Of a DNA stretch of 64,000 nucleotides, positions 8,468 to 17,133 are shown one piece after another. This DNA comes from Aquirufa ecclesiirivi (GTDB taxonomy: Bacteria; Bacteroidota; Bacteroidia; Cytophagales; Spirosomataceae). The first letter of the stretch is position 1, and every line of letters starts with the position of its first letter. The notes below the pieces were generated by a model. It ran no database searches. It saw nothing but the letters and a program-made list of their open reading frames with translations, and was not told the DNA's origin. The stretch covers positions 372,001-436,000 of the forward strand of contig NZ_JAANOP010000001.1 of assembly GCF_011250515.1 (NCBI RefSeq), in the 5' to 3' direction. The position numbers and the translations under genes were made by a program.

Positions 8468-10498
8468 TTATTTATACGATAATCCATGCCCAAATGGGAA
8501 TAATCCGTAATTGGGTCCTTCCATGTAGCCAGGAACATCCGATTTATTTTCCTCTACCGCTTTCATGTTGATCGGAGTAGTAAATGGCATTTTTCCAGTA
8601 GGATTGTATTTGCCTGTCACAATGTCCAATAAGGCTTCTTGCGTAGTACCAAAAGTAGCCAGAATGGATTTTGTTTTCCCTTTGTCAATTTCTTCGATGA
8701 CCCAGGGATTCGTATAATTGATTGCCACAATGGTCGGCTTGCTGTTGATTAATTCATTAACATGATTTACATCGATTCGATTAGCCGATAATCTCAAATC
8801 GATTTTGGTGCCTTGAGAACTGAATAATCCTCCACCATTGGGTATTAACCAAACTAAAATAACATCGGCTTCGTCCTTATTGGATACAAATTCCACATCG
8901 GGATATTGTGGTTTAGCCACTTTGATGATATCAGCATTTCTTCCTGTATTGAAATAGGTTTCAAAGTATACCTTGGTCTTCTTTTTAATGGGTAAAATTT
9001 GTTCCTCATTTCGAAGTAAAACAATGGATTTACGCAAGGCTATATTGGCCAAATCAGTGGAGGCTTTATTTCCAATAATTTGTTTGGCTTCTTCTACATC
9101 TACATATGGGTTTTCAAATAAACCGAGTTCAAATTTTTCTTTCAATAATTTGGTTACCGACTGATTGATTCTTTCTTCAGATACCATCCCTTTCTTTACT
9201 GTTTCTAGTAAAGTGCTGGGATTCGCTGCTCCTGAAAATACATCCACGCCGGCATTTAAAGCTTTTTGGTAGCGTTCTGTTATACTCAAATTTTCTACTC
9301 CCCAAGGCATCATTTCAATAGGCCCAGTATCCGAATTGATGATGCCATGAAAGCCCAATTTCTCTTGAAGTAAATCGTTGATCATCGCTTTATTAAATGA
9401 GAAACCTACTTCCTCAAACTCTTTACCTTTAGGGGCAGAATAGTAGGGCATGATCGCTGAAGTACCTGCTGCAATGGCCGCTTTAAATGGCTTTACATGG
9501 TAATCAAACATGCCTCCAGGATAATGGGCAAATTTTCCCCAATCAAAATGAGAATCTTGTCCATCTACTTGAGGGCCGCCTCCAGGGAAGTGTTTGGTGG
9601 TCATGGCCACGGATTGAGCCCCTAATTTTTTACCTTGAAAACCTACAATGATTTCTTGAATCATGCGCGAGGTTAAATCAGCATCCTCACCAAAGGTGCC
9701 TTCTACACGCTGCCAGCGTGGTTCCGTGGCTAAGTCGGCCATGTACATATAGCCTTTTCTCAGACCTACAGCTCGCCATTCTTTGGAAGCAATCTCTGCA
9801 AATTGACGCGTCAAGGTAAAGTCTCTCATGGCAGCCAAACCTAATTCCCCAGGCCATTTTGAAAATGCGGTTACTCCTACACTTAAACCTACAGATGCAT
9901 CGGTGGTTACATGATTTCTTGGATTAGAAGCCACAATGGCTGGTATTCCTAGTCGTGTATCCTCACACAAGGCTTGGAGATTGTTGGCCCATTTTGCCAT
10001 GATTTCAGGCGCGGCATTAGCTCTTAAAATAAAGTGCCGCAAGTGAAGTTGACGTACCCCTTTGGTGGTTCCAGCCGCTGCCATATTTGGCGCACTTAGG
10101 GGCTTTCGGGTAAACATATTGGTATTTTGAATCAGATCTTCTTCATTGAAACCATCGTTGATGGGTGTAGCTGGTCCTGCGGCTGGTGCTCCTCCAAAGA
10201 CATTGTCGCCACCCATACGTGTGGTGCTAATCAACATAAAACCCACCTTTTCTTCTAAGGTCATTTGCGAAACTAAATCCTTTATTCTCTCCGAAATAGG
10301 TAATCGCCAATCCTCGTAGACATCTAGCTTTTTGTTTTTATTCAGGTCTTTGAAAGACAGATTTTGAATGCGTAGGATTTCTACGTTTCGGCTACCTAAA
10401 TTAGGTTGAGCTGTTTTCTGCTGAGCAAGGATATTGGTAAAAGACAAAACAGTTAATAGACTTGCTATTACTTGTTTTTTGGGGAATTTGTTTGACAT
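8468..10498 (-). CDS. glycoside hydrolase family 3 beta-glucosidase-like enzyme, exported
   Basis: Retaining exo-glycosidase acting on beta-linked sugars, probably periplasmic. A signal peptide ends near ILAQQ; the N-terminal TIM barrel contains GKKLGAQSVAMTTKHFPGGG (the KHF motif) and the nucleophile region GFHGIINSDTG, with Asp390 as probable nucleophile. A GH3 C-terminal sandwich follows; there is no fibronectin III tail, giving 676 residues. An Ala/Pro/Gly-rich insert (GGAPAAGPATP) sits near residue 105. It is divergent from an exported esterase across a 195-bp region with a long inverted repeat, suggesting shared control in polysaccharide or glycoside use. Confidence 0.92.
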   Translation of the reverse strand: MSNKFPKKQVIASLLTVLSFTNILAQQKTAQPNLGSRNVEILRIQNLSFKDLNKNKKLDVYEDWRLPISERIKDLVSQMTLEEKVGFMLISTTRMGGDNVFGGAPAAGPATPINDGFNEEDLIQNTNMFTRKPLSAPNMAAAGTTKGVRQLHLRHFILRANAAPEIMAKWANNLQALCEDTRLGIPAIVASNPRNHVTTDASVGLSVGVTAFSKWPGELGLAAMRDFTLTRQFAEIASKEWRAVGLRKGYMYMADLATEPRWQRVEGTFGEDADLTSRMIQEIIVGFQGKKLGAQSVAMTTKHFPGGGPQVDGQDSHFDWGKFAHYPGGMFDYHVKPFKAAIAAGTSAIMPYYSAPKGKEFEEVGFSFNKAMINDLLQEKLGFHGIINSDTGPIEMMPWGVENLSITERYQKALNAGVDVFSGAANPSTLLETVKKGMVSEERINQSVTKLLKEKFELGLFENPYVDVEEAKQIIGNKASTDLANIALRKSIVLLRNEEQILPIKKKTKVYFETYFNTGRNADIIKVAKPQYPDVEFVSNKDEADVILVWLIPNGGGLFSSQGTKIDLRLSANRIDVNHVNELINSKPTIVAINYTNPWVIEEIDKGKTKSILATFGTTQEALLDIVTGKYNPTGKMPFTTPINMKAVEENKSDVPGYMEGPNYGLFPFGHGLSYK

Positions 10499-10627
10499 AT
10501 GAATGGGCTATATGGTCTAAAAGCATGAATTAACTGGTTTCTAATGAGTTATTTTGTAAATTCTTTAGATAATCGTTTCGCCATTCATCAAATTAAGATA
10601 AGTCGGGAGAAATAATTCCATGAGGAT

Positions 10628-10660
10628 TCTTATATTGTAGCAAATAGATACAATATAAGA
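10628..10660. promoter_or_regulatory. 12-bp inverted repeat between the divergent GH3 and esterase genes
   Basis: TCTTATATTGTA at 10628-10639 is repeated exactly in inverted form at 10649-10660, with a 9-nt spacer. It lies about 34-66 bp upstream of the esterase start and has no T-tract, so an operator for an unidentified regulator is more likely than a terminator. Confidence 0.6.
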
Positions 10661-10693
10661 TTATTGTAAAGAAAAATATCGGAAAAATACCAA

Positions 10694-11842
10694 ATGAAAC
10701 ATCATGTTACCATGAAGAAATGGATACTAAGTTTAGGTTTGCTCATATGCGGCCTACCTATTTTGGCTCAACCTTCGAGGCCAGCGCCAACGCCCAATGA
10801 CACGCTTAAGTCGGTAGAAGCTTTAGCCTCTGGACAAGTTATTTTTAGGATTTATGCACCTAAGGCAAGTCAAGTGATTGTTTCAGGTGATTTTTCGAAA
10901 GAGTTTGGACCTAAAAATTTGAGTAAAAATGAGCTAGGTGTTTGGTCTTACACTACATCGGAAGCCATTTCGCCTGATTTTTATACCTACGATTTTACGG
11001 TAGATGGAGTGAAAACGTTGGATCCTAAGAATACTTTTTTGAAAGAAGGAGAAAATGGCTATTCCAATATGATGGAAATCAAAGGCAAGGAATCGGCTTA
11101 TGCTGCTATTCAAGCGGTACCACATGGGAAGCTAGAGAAAGTCTGGTTTCAGTCTAAGGTAACGGGTAAGCCTACACGTTTCCATGTCTATACTCCGCCA
11201 GGTTATGAGAAGATGAAAGCAAAACTACCTGTTTTGTATTTACAGCATGGAGGAGGCGATAATGATGCATCTTGGTCAACGGCTGGTCGGGCAAATTTTA
11301 TTATGGATAACCTGCTGGCTGCAGGTAAATGCCAAGCCATGGTGGTGGTCATGCCCATGGGACATCCCAGTTCAGGTTTTTATATGAATCCAGGGATTGA
11401 GGAAGATCCTTATTACAAACAAATGTTTGAGGAAATCATGCCTTTGGTGAATGAAAAATATACTGTTCTGACTGACCGAAATCATACAGCTTATGCGGGT
11501 CTTTCCATGGGTGGATTGCAAGCGCTAAATATGGCGCTTTTTGCTCCTGAGAAATTTGGTTATGTATTGCCTTTAAGTACAGGATATTTCCCAGCTCAAC
11601 TGAAAATGTTGGAAGAGAAATACGTTCAACAATTGAAAAACCCAGAAATTAATCGCTTAAAACTATTTTGGATTGCCATGGGAGGCGAAAGGGATATTGC
11701 CTACAAAAACGGTTTGGGCGTGAATGCCGTGTTTGATAAATATGGCATCAAATACCAAACAAATACCTACGACGCGGGTCATACCTTTATCACTTGGCGT
11801 CATAATTTAGTTGAATTTGCTCCATTACTTTTTAAAAATTAA
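10694..11842 (+). CDS. exported esterase with N-terminal E-set domain (esterase D/feruloyl esterase type)
   Basis: Serine alpha/beta hydrolase. A signal peptide ends at ILAQ; residues 35-130 look like the CBM48/E-set module found in front of such esterases (IFRIYAPKASQVIVSGDFS); the rest is the catalytic domain with the nucleophile elbow GLSMGG, the LPVLYLQHGGG oxyanion region and a C-terminal DAGHTFITW with the catalytic His. Proteins with this layout are often attached to xylan degradation, and feruloyl esters are plausible substrates (inference). A second in-frame ATG at 10712 would give a tidier signal peptide. The amidohydrolase gene follows within 5 bp. Confidence 0.88.
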   Translation: MKHHVTMKKWILSLGLLICGLPILAQPSRPAPTPNDTLKSVEALASGQVIFRIYAPKASQVIVSGDFSKEFGPKNLSKNELGVWSYTTSEAISPDFYTYDFTVDGVKTLDPKNTFLKEGENGYSNMMEIKGKESAYAAIQAVPHGKLEKVWFQSKVTGKPTRFHVYTPPGYEKMKAKLPVLYLQHGGGDNDASWSTAGRANFIMDNLLAAGKCQAMVVVMPMGHPSSGFYMNPGIEEDPYYKQMFEEIMPLVNEKYTVLTDRNHTAYAGLSMGGLQALNMALFAPEKFGYVLPLSTGYFPAQLKMLEEKYVQQLKNPEINRLKLFWIAMGGERDIAYKNGLGVNAVFDKYGIKYQTNTYDAGHTFITWRHNLVEFAPLLFKN

Positions 11843-11846
11843 ACAC

Positions 11847-12839
11847 ATGAAAAAAACTGTATTATTTACGCTAGTTTGTGTTGTATTAATGGCTCAAAAT
11901 AGCCAAGCACAAACAGCTTCTGCCAAGCATTTACCCATCATCGATGTGCACGTGCATGCCATGAAAGTCAATGCCAATTTTGCCTCAGATATGTCGCCTT
12001 GGTTTTTAAGCAACATGCCGGGAACAGATCCGAATGAACCGACGCCTAAATTTTTAAGTGCGGATGGAGCCATCATGTTGAAGGCTGCCAAATCTGATCA
12101 AGAATTTCAAGATGAGTTAATGCAAACGATGAAGCGCCTGAACATGACCATAGTGGCTTCGGGAGATCCTCAAGTAATTCGTAATTGGAAAAAAGCAGCA
12201 GCTCCTGATCGGGTTATTCCTTCTATCGGTTTTAATTCAGCAAGCGGTATAAGTGTACAAGCTTTTGAAGATTCCTTGAAAACGGGTTTTTATAAAGTGG
12301 TTGGGGAAGTGGGTTTACAATACCAAGGATTATCGCCTAGCGACCCATCGGTGGATAAGTATTTTGAGGTGGCTGAGCGATTGAATGTTCCCGTTGCCAT
12401 TCACATGGGAACAGGAGGAAATGGGATGGCTAATTTGACTTCTCCCAAATACCGAGCATCCATGGGGAATCCCTTATTGTTGGAAGATTTACTCGCCAGA
12501 CATCCTAAACTGAAAGTTTGGGTGATGCATGCAGGCTATCCGATGATTGATGAAATGATTGCCTTGATGGGCGCCAATTCCCATGTATATGTGGATTTAG
12601 CCGGTATGATTTGGAGCTATCCTTTGGAAGAAATACATCTTTATTTAAGAAGATTGGTACAAGCCGGTTTTGGGAAACGAATCATGTATGGTACAGATTT
12701 AATGGTTTGGCCAAAATTGTTGGAGACATCCTTGGGAGTCATTGAAAATGCCAATTACCTTTCTTTTGAACAGAAAAGAGATATATTTTTCAATAATGCA
12801 GTTCGTTTTTTCCGCTTAGATCCTGCTAAGTACCAATAA
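11847..12839 (+). CDS. exported amidohydrolase-family (amidohydrolase 2) metal-dependent hydrolase
   Basis: TIM-barrel hydrolase of the amidohydrolase superfamily. A signal peptide (VLFTLVCVVLMAQNSQAQ) is followed by the first metal motif IIDVHVH (His35, His37); later conserved parts are PVAIHMGTGG, KVWVMHAGYP and MYGTDLMVW, supplying the remaining His and Asp ligands. Members of this branch act on lactone or carboxylate compounds, some as decarboxylases; the substrate here is unknown. ATG at 11847 is taken because it opens the signal peptide, 4 bp after the esterase stop, so the two genes form one unit closed by a terminator at 12863-12894. Confidence 0.88.
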   Translation: MKKTVLFTLVCVVLMAQNSQAQTASAKHLPIIDVHVHAMKVNANFASDMSPWFLSNMPGTDPNEPTPKFLSADGAIMLKAAKSDQEFQDELMQTMKRLNMTIVASGDPQVIRNWKKAAAPDRVIPSIGFNSASGISVQAFEDSLKTGFYKVVGEVGLQYQGLSPSDPSVDKYFEVAERLNVPVAIHMGTGGNGMANLTSPKYRASMGNPLLLEDLLARHPKLKVWVMHAGYPMIDEMIALMGANSHVYVDLAGMIWSYPLEEIHLYLRRLVQAGFGKRIMYGTDLMVWPKLLETSLGVIENANYLSFEQKRDIFFNNAVRFFRLDPAKYQ

Positions 12840-12862
12840 ACAAAAAGTATTTATAGAGAAAC

Positions 12863-12894
12863 AAAAAAGGGCATCTTAACAGACGCCCTTTTTT
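12863..12894. terminator. bidirectional intrinsic terminator
   Basis: AAAAAAGGGC (12863-12872) pairs with GCCCTTTTT (12885-12893/4), with A- and T-tracts on both sides and a 12-nt loop. It separates two convergent genes. Confidence 0.88.
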
Positions 12895-12906
12895 ATGAAT
12901 CCTTAC

Positions 12907-14154
12907 TTATTTAAACTGAAAAATAAGTGGGAAAATAAAACAAACAATGGCTGCCCAAATGGAGTAAATGGGGAGATATTGGGCAATACTTTTAGTCACT
13001 AGAGTGAAATCAGATTTTCCTTGACTTGTTTTCCGTAAAGAGTTTGCTACGAGCAGCAAGTGAATAAAAATTAACAAATTACTACCTAAAACCGCAATTC
13101 TATTCGGTGTAATTCCCCATTCGATGATGCGGAAACTAATGGCGGAAAGCGCAATGCCATTGACCACGATGGTTAAGGCAGATAAACCTAATAATAGCCC
13201 ATTTTGGTAGCGGGGATTTTCATTTTTTTCAGTCTCTGCTACAGAAAATAAAATGAGTGCCATCACACCCAACAGAAGACCATTGAAGATGAATAAAAAT
13301 TCACGATTCGTATAGGGGTTCTTTCCTGTATACACCATGGCAATTAAATATATCAGCAAGAACACAAATACCACTGGGGTAAAGATTTTGGCGATAATCG
13401 GAGAAACATTTTTGACTAAAGCTGGGTTTTTTTGGATCAAATAATTGCCCAAAATGGGAGTGGCAGAAAGACCACTGACGATGACATATTTTCCATAAAA
13501 CTCTTTGATATCCAAACCAATTATTTCAAATAGCCCCAAGGAAATGGCTGTGAATAATCCTCCTGAAAGCAAAATGATGGCACACATCACTAATAAATCA
13601 CCATGTAATCTCAAAAATTCAATTCTTTTTTGTGTGTTGGAAATAAGCCCTTCTCCCACATACGTATAAGCCCAAATGGACCACAAAACCAGCGGGACAT
13701 GAATACATGCTAATAAGATGGAATCAGATGGAGATGTTCGGGGAAGGAGGTTGATATAAACCACAGAAAAGAGGCAAATACCTAGGGGGAGCATGATTTT
13801 AAAAATGGGGACTTGTTGTTTCCAAATGAAATAGGCGCTCAAAAAAGGGAAAACCACAAAGGATATATTTCTTTGGAAAAAAGTATCTTGATCTACTCCG
13901 AATAAATTAGGAATCTGAGAAATTAGAGCGGCGCAAATACCTAACAGAGCGATCAATACTAATTCGTTTTTGGTGCCTAGCGTGAGAGGTTCTGCCGCAT
14001 AATTTAAGCGCTGATTCCAACATTGTAAACTCGTCTCTTCAGGGTATTCCGGCCACAAGGCATTGAATTCATTTTTAAATAAGGCGGAATTGGATCGGTA
14101 TAATTTTTCCAGTTGTTCTGGATTGTTCAAGTTTTGTAGGATCTCGCTTTTCAT
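12907..14154 (-). CDS. multi-pass membrane protein, unknown function (DUF4153-like at best)
   Basis: A 415-residue protein. The first 60 residues are soluble and charged (LEKLYRSNSALFKNEFNALWPEYPEE, then LQCWNQRLNY); about ten to twelve hydrophobic segments follow up to the C-terminal IWAAIVCFIFPLIFQ. It resembles uncharacterised Bacteroidota membrane proteins loosely like DUF4153, but I cannot confirm the family and see no catalytic motif. It stands alone between convergent neighbours on its left and a 178-bp gap on its right. Confidence 0.75.
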   Translation of the reverse strand: MKSEILQNLNNPEQLEKLYRSNSALFKNEFNALWPEYPEETSLQCWNQRLNYAAEPLTLGTKNELVLIALLGICAALISQIPNLFGVDQDTFFQRNISFVVFPFLSAYFIWKQQVPIFKIMLPLGICLFSVVYINLLPRTSPSDSILLACIHVPLVLWSIWAYTYVGEGLISNTQKRIEFLRLHGDLLVMCAIILLSGGLFTAISLGLFEIIGLDIKEFYGKYVIVSGLSATPILGNYLIQKNPALVKNVSPIIAKIFTPVVFVFLLIYLIAMVYTGKNPYTNREFLFIFNGLLLGVMALILFSVAETEKNENPRYQNGLLLGLSALTIVVNGIALSAISFRIIEWGITPNRIAVLGSNLLIFIHLLLVANSLRKTSQGKSDFTLVTKSIAQYLPIYSIWAAIVCFIFPLIFQFK

Positions 14155-14332
14155 GGTAACAGAGGTAAATGGGGTTCTGAAAGGAAATGTTCAAGATGAT
14201 AGCTTCCAAATGGGCTCAAGGCCCTGGGGTTTTGTTGCTTATGCTTCGCAGGGCAATAACTACGTTACGCCTAACTAGTCATACTATTTTTTGCTCAATG
14301 GCCGATTTATTCAATTAAACGGTAATATGACT

Positions 14333-15445
14333 TTATACAATTCCTTCCCACCAAGCAGAGAAAGTGGGATTTTCTTCTTTCAAATCTACCAGCTCGCCAA
14401 TTTTGGGAGTAATTACGGGGATATTCTGCTTTTTACTATTTTCCCAGAGTAATTGTAAAGGTTCGTCCCAAGGATGAATACTTAATTTAAATTTGGAGTT
14501 GTGCCCAGCAAAGATTCTTTTAGCCTGTAATTCTTGGGCAACAGTAAATATTTCCTCAGGCATCAGGTGTATGTATTTCCATGCTGTATTATATTGACCT
14601 TGTTCTAAGAGGGCCAAATCAAATGGACCATGCTGATCTCCAATGGCCTTAAAATGGCTGTCATAGCCACTATCTCCGCCGAGAAAAAGATTATGTTGGC
14701 TTGTTTTTAAAACAAAAGAGACCCAGAGGGTTTTATTTCTCTGTATACCTCTACCTGAAAAATGACGAGCCGTAGTAGCTGTTAATTTCCAATCATTTTC
14801 CAATTCAATGGATTCATTCCAATCTAATTCGTGAATGATGTCAGGTGAAAAGCCCCAATATTCCAAATGCTCTCCAACACCTAGTCCACAAACGACTTGC
14901 TTGACTTTACTTTGGATTTTTTTAATTGTTTCATAGTCCAAATGGTCATAATGATCATGGCTGATGAATAAATAATCGATATCGGGTAAGCTTTCGGCCG
15001 TATAAGGATCGGTTCCTTTAAATGATGCATTTAACCATGAAAAAGGGGCCGCATAACCGCTTAAAACGGGATCGATTAAGATGGTTTTTCCTTCTATTTG
15101 GAGTAAATAGGAGGAGTGTCCGAACCAAATCATATAGTCGGTATTTGGACTAATTTGTTTCAAATCAGTTTTTACGGTTGGCAGAGCAACACTTGGTTTT
15201 GTTCGGATGTTTTTACTCGTCATTACCCGAAACATAGAACCTATTTTATTATTTTCTTCGGCAAATGTGGGCGTATAGGATAAATTTTGAAATTCGCCGT
15301 CTTTATAATTTGGAGATTTTTTTATGCGTTGCAGCCTTTTCCCTTTAGGATTAGAACCTAATACCGATTTATTGAAAGCAATCCAAGAACCTACTGAGAT
15401 GCTTGTTAATATTCCTAGAAAGCCTAGCATACGTCTTCTTTTCAT
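14333..15445 (-). CDS. membrane-anchored metallo-beta-lactamase-fold hydrolase (NAPE-PLD/UlaG-like)
   Basis: Zinc-dependent hydrolase of the branch that includes N-acyl-phosphatidylethanolamine phospholipase D. The N-terminus (MKRRRMLGFLGILTSISVGSWIAF) is a membrane anchor or uncleaved leader. Metal motifs are ISHDHYDHLD (H-x-H-x-D-H), the strand FGHSSYLLQIEGKTILIDPV before it, TTARHFSGRG and LFLGGDSGYDSHF after it, and FAGHNSKF near the end. Length 370 fits the branch. Substrate unknown; phospholipid or lactone hydrolysis is possible. It is a single gene. Confidence 0.88.
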   Translation of the reverse strand: MKRRRMLGFLGILTSISVGSWIAFNKSVLGSNPKGKRLQRIKKSPNYKDGEFQNLSYTPTFAEENNKIGSMFRVMTSKNIRTKPSVALPTVKTDLKQISPNTDYMIWFGHSSYLLQIEGKTILIDPVLSGYAAPFSWLNASFKGTDPYTAESLPDIDYLFISHDHYDHLDYETIKKIQSKVKQVVCGLGVGEHLEYWGFSPDIIHELDWNESIELENDWKLTATTARHFSGRGIQRNKTLWVSFVLKTSQHNLFLGGDSGYDSHFKAIGDQHGPFDLALLEQGQYNTAWKYIHLMPEEIFTVAQELQAKRIFAGHNSKFKLSIHPWDEPLQLLWENSKKQNIPVITPKIGELVDLKEENPTFSAWWEGIV

Positions 15446-15666
15446 AATATGAAAAGCAATTTACCGTTTTTGAGTCATCTTTGTATATAACCCTGTTAGA
15501 ATCAAAATTTTATGAGTCCTTTTATACGCACGATGTAGTGAGTTTATAAATCCAAGATATAAGGGAGATACGAATCATCGAACAATTTTGGCAATAGGAA
15601 ATTAAGCGCTTATTTTAGGGAAAATGGCCAAGGTTATTAGCTTTCATTTTGTTTAAATAGAAATAC

Positions 15667-15954
15667 ATGAAAAATTCATCGAAATTCGGAACAACTGTCC
15701 ATTGGGTCATTGGCATAGTATTTACGCTCATAGGTTTAGTCAATGTTTTTTCAGGAAATGACCCCGTATTTGGAGGTTTTATTATTCTACTTTCTTTGGT
15801 ATACTATCCACCAATTCAGGCATTCATTCATCGCCTGACTGGTTTTGGTATCAATAATTTGATAAAAACCCTATTGGGCTTGTTTATTTTATGGGCGAGT
15901 TTAGGAGTAGGTGAGCTGATGTCTAAAATGGAACAGCTCTTGCAATCTATCTAA
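15667..15954 (+). CDS. small membrane protein, unknown function
   Basis: A 95-residue protein with three hydrophobic segments (HWVIGIVFTLIGLVNVFSG, FGGFIILLSLVYYPP, LIKTLLGLFILWASLGVG). No known family recognised. It precedes the M23 peptidase gene by 35 bp on the same strand and may be co-transcribed. The ATG start follows an AT-rich 220-bp gap. Confidence 0.7.
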   Translation: MKNSSKFGTTVHWVIGIVFTLIGLVNVFSGNDPVFGGFIILLSLVYYPPIQAFIHRLTGFGINNLIKTLLGLFILWASLGVGELMSKMEQLLQSI

Positions 15955-15989
15955 ATGATTTATCTCTTATCTCAGTTAAAATCAATTAC

Positions 15990-16625
15990 ATGATTCAAGA
16001 TTTATTTATTCCCCCACTTTCTGATTCTACCACTCAGAACTTAGATTTAAGTGTCCAAAACCCAAATTTTAAGTCAGAAATTTATCAAGATATAGCCAAA
16101 TTTAGTCGGTTCATTCAGGATTCGATGGGCTCGAAAAGGTATGGTATTGGGGGTTATTTAGAGCATCGGAAGATGTATGAAACGCATGAGAATTTTGCTA
16201 CGGGCCAACAAGATTATCGAAATATTCATTTAGGAATAGATATTTGGGCGGAGGCTGGCACGGAAGTGTTTGTTCCGATGGATGGCATCATCCATAGTTT
16301 TCAGGTAAATGAAGGGTCGGGAAACTATGGCCCTACGATCATATTAGCTCATGAAATCCGAGGGGAAAGGATTTATAGTTTATACGGACACCTTTCTAGT
16401 CAAGATTTGATGGGGTTATCTCCTGGACTGGAAATGCGCCAAGGTCAATTAATGGCTCATTTCGGTAATTCTTTTGAAAATGGCGGTTGGCCCCCTCATC
16501 TGCATTTTCAATTAATTCGTGATTTACAAGGTTTTGTGGGAGATTACCCAGGCGTTTGCTCACAAAGAGACCTAGCTTTTTATGCTCAAAATTGTCCAGA
16601 CCCAGCAAAATTTGTTTTTTGTTAG
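15990..16625 (+). CDS. M23-family metallopeptidase without signal peptide
   Basis: LytM-type zinc metallopeptidase fold. Metal ligands are seen in HLGIDIWAEAGTEV (H-x3-D) and WPPHLHFQLI (H-x-H), with the YSLYGHLS motif between. Unlike cell-wall hydrolases of this family it has no signal peptide or membrane segment, which I also recall for a conserved Bacteroidota group ending in a PGVC ... NCPDP segment like this one. Its target is therefore uncertain. The stop overlaps the convergent DUF1801 gene by 4 bp. Confidence 0.9.
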   Translation: MIQDLFIPPLSDSTTQNLDLSVQNPNFKSEIYQDIAKFSRFIQDSMGSKRYGIGGYLEHRKMYETHENFATGQQDYRNIHLGIDIWAEAGTEVFVPMDGIIHSFQVNEGSGNYGPTIILAHEIRGERIYSLYGHLSSQDLMGLSPGLEMRQGQLMAHFGNSFENGGWPPHLHFQLIRDLQGFVGDYPGVCSQRDLAFYAQNCPDPAKFVFC

Positions 16626-17026
16626 GAGGCAGGATTGATTTCTAGCTTTTCTAATTTCCCTTTTCGTTTGACGATATTTTTATAGTCCCACTGTATCGTT
16701 TTTGATTTTTGAAGCCAACGATTGAGGTCTTGTATGGGGATATCTTGAACGTTGTTGAAATAGATACCAGCCGCTTTAAACTTACCCACTACTTCCAATT
16801 GATTTTCCTCAAAAGATAAGCCACTCCAAAATAATAGTTGAATTCCCCTTTTTAGGGAACTATAGCCTACAATGGGGTTATCATGGATAAACCAGACTGG
16901 AATAGCATGCCAAATTTTACAGGTTGCTTCTGGAAGATGTTCTGAAATATATTGCGCTAAGAAATCACCTATTTCGGACTCTTGTAAAGGAAGGTTCTGA
17001 TTATATGCTTGAATAGCTGGGTTCAT
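16622..17026 (-). CDS. DUF1801 (YdhG-like) domain protein
   Basis: A 134-residue single-domain cytoplasmic protein matching DUF1801 (EATCKIWHAIPVWFIHDNPIVGYSSLKRGIQLLFWSG). The fold resembles the N-terminal part of the YdeI protein at 7293-7931 but lacks the OmdA and CDGSH parts. Function unknown. It overlaps tail-to-tail with the M23 gene (4 bp), so transcripts of the two may interfere. Confidence 0.85.
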   Translation of the reverse strand: MNPAIQAYNQNLPLQESEIGDFLAQYISEHLPEATCKIWHAIPVWFIHDNPIVGYSSLKRGIQLLFWSGLSFEENQLEVVGKFKAAGIYFNNVQDIPIQDLNRWLQKSKTIQWDYKNIVKRKGKLEKLEINPAS

Positions 17027-17133
17027 GTCGGGTAATTTTTAAACAATGAAGATCATTTTTTCAATTCATTTCTAGTTCAAATGTATTCAATTACCTGTAA
17101 TTTTAAATACCTATCAAGAATCAACAAAAAATC

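Noticed and set aside
14155-14332. tRNA or small RNA in the gap with a GC-richer stretch
   Set aside because: No cloverleaf with an anticodon could be built by eye; only short stems are present.
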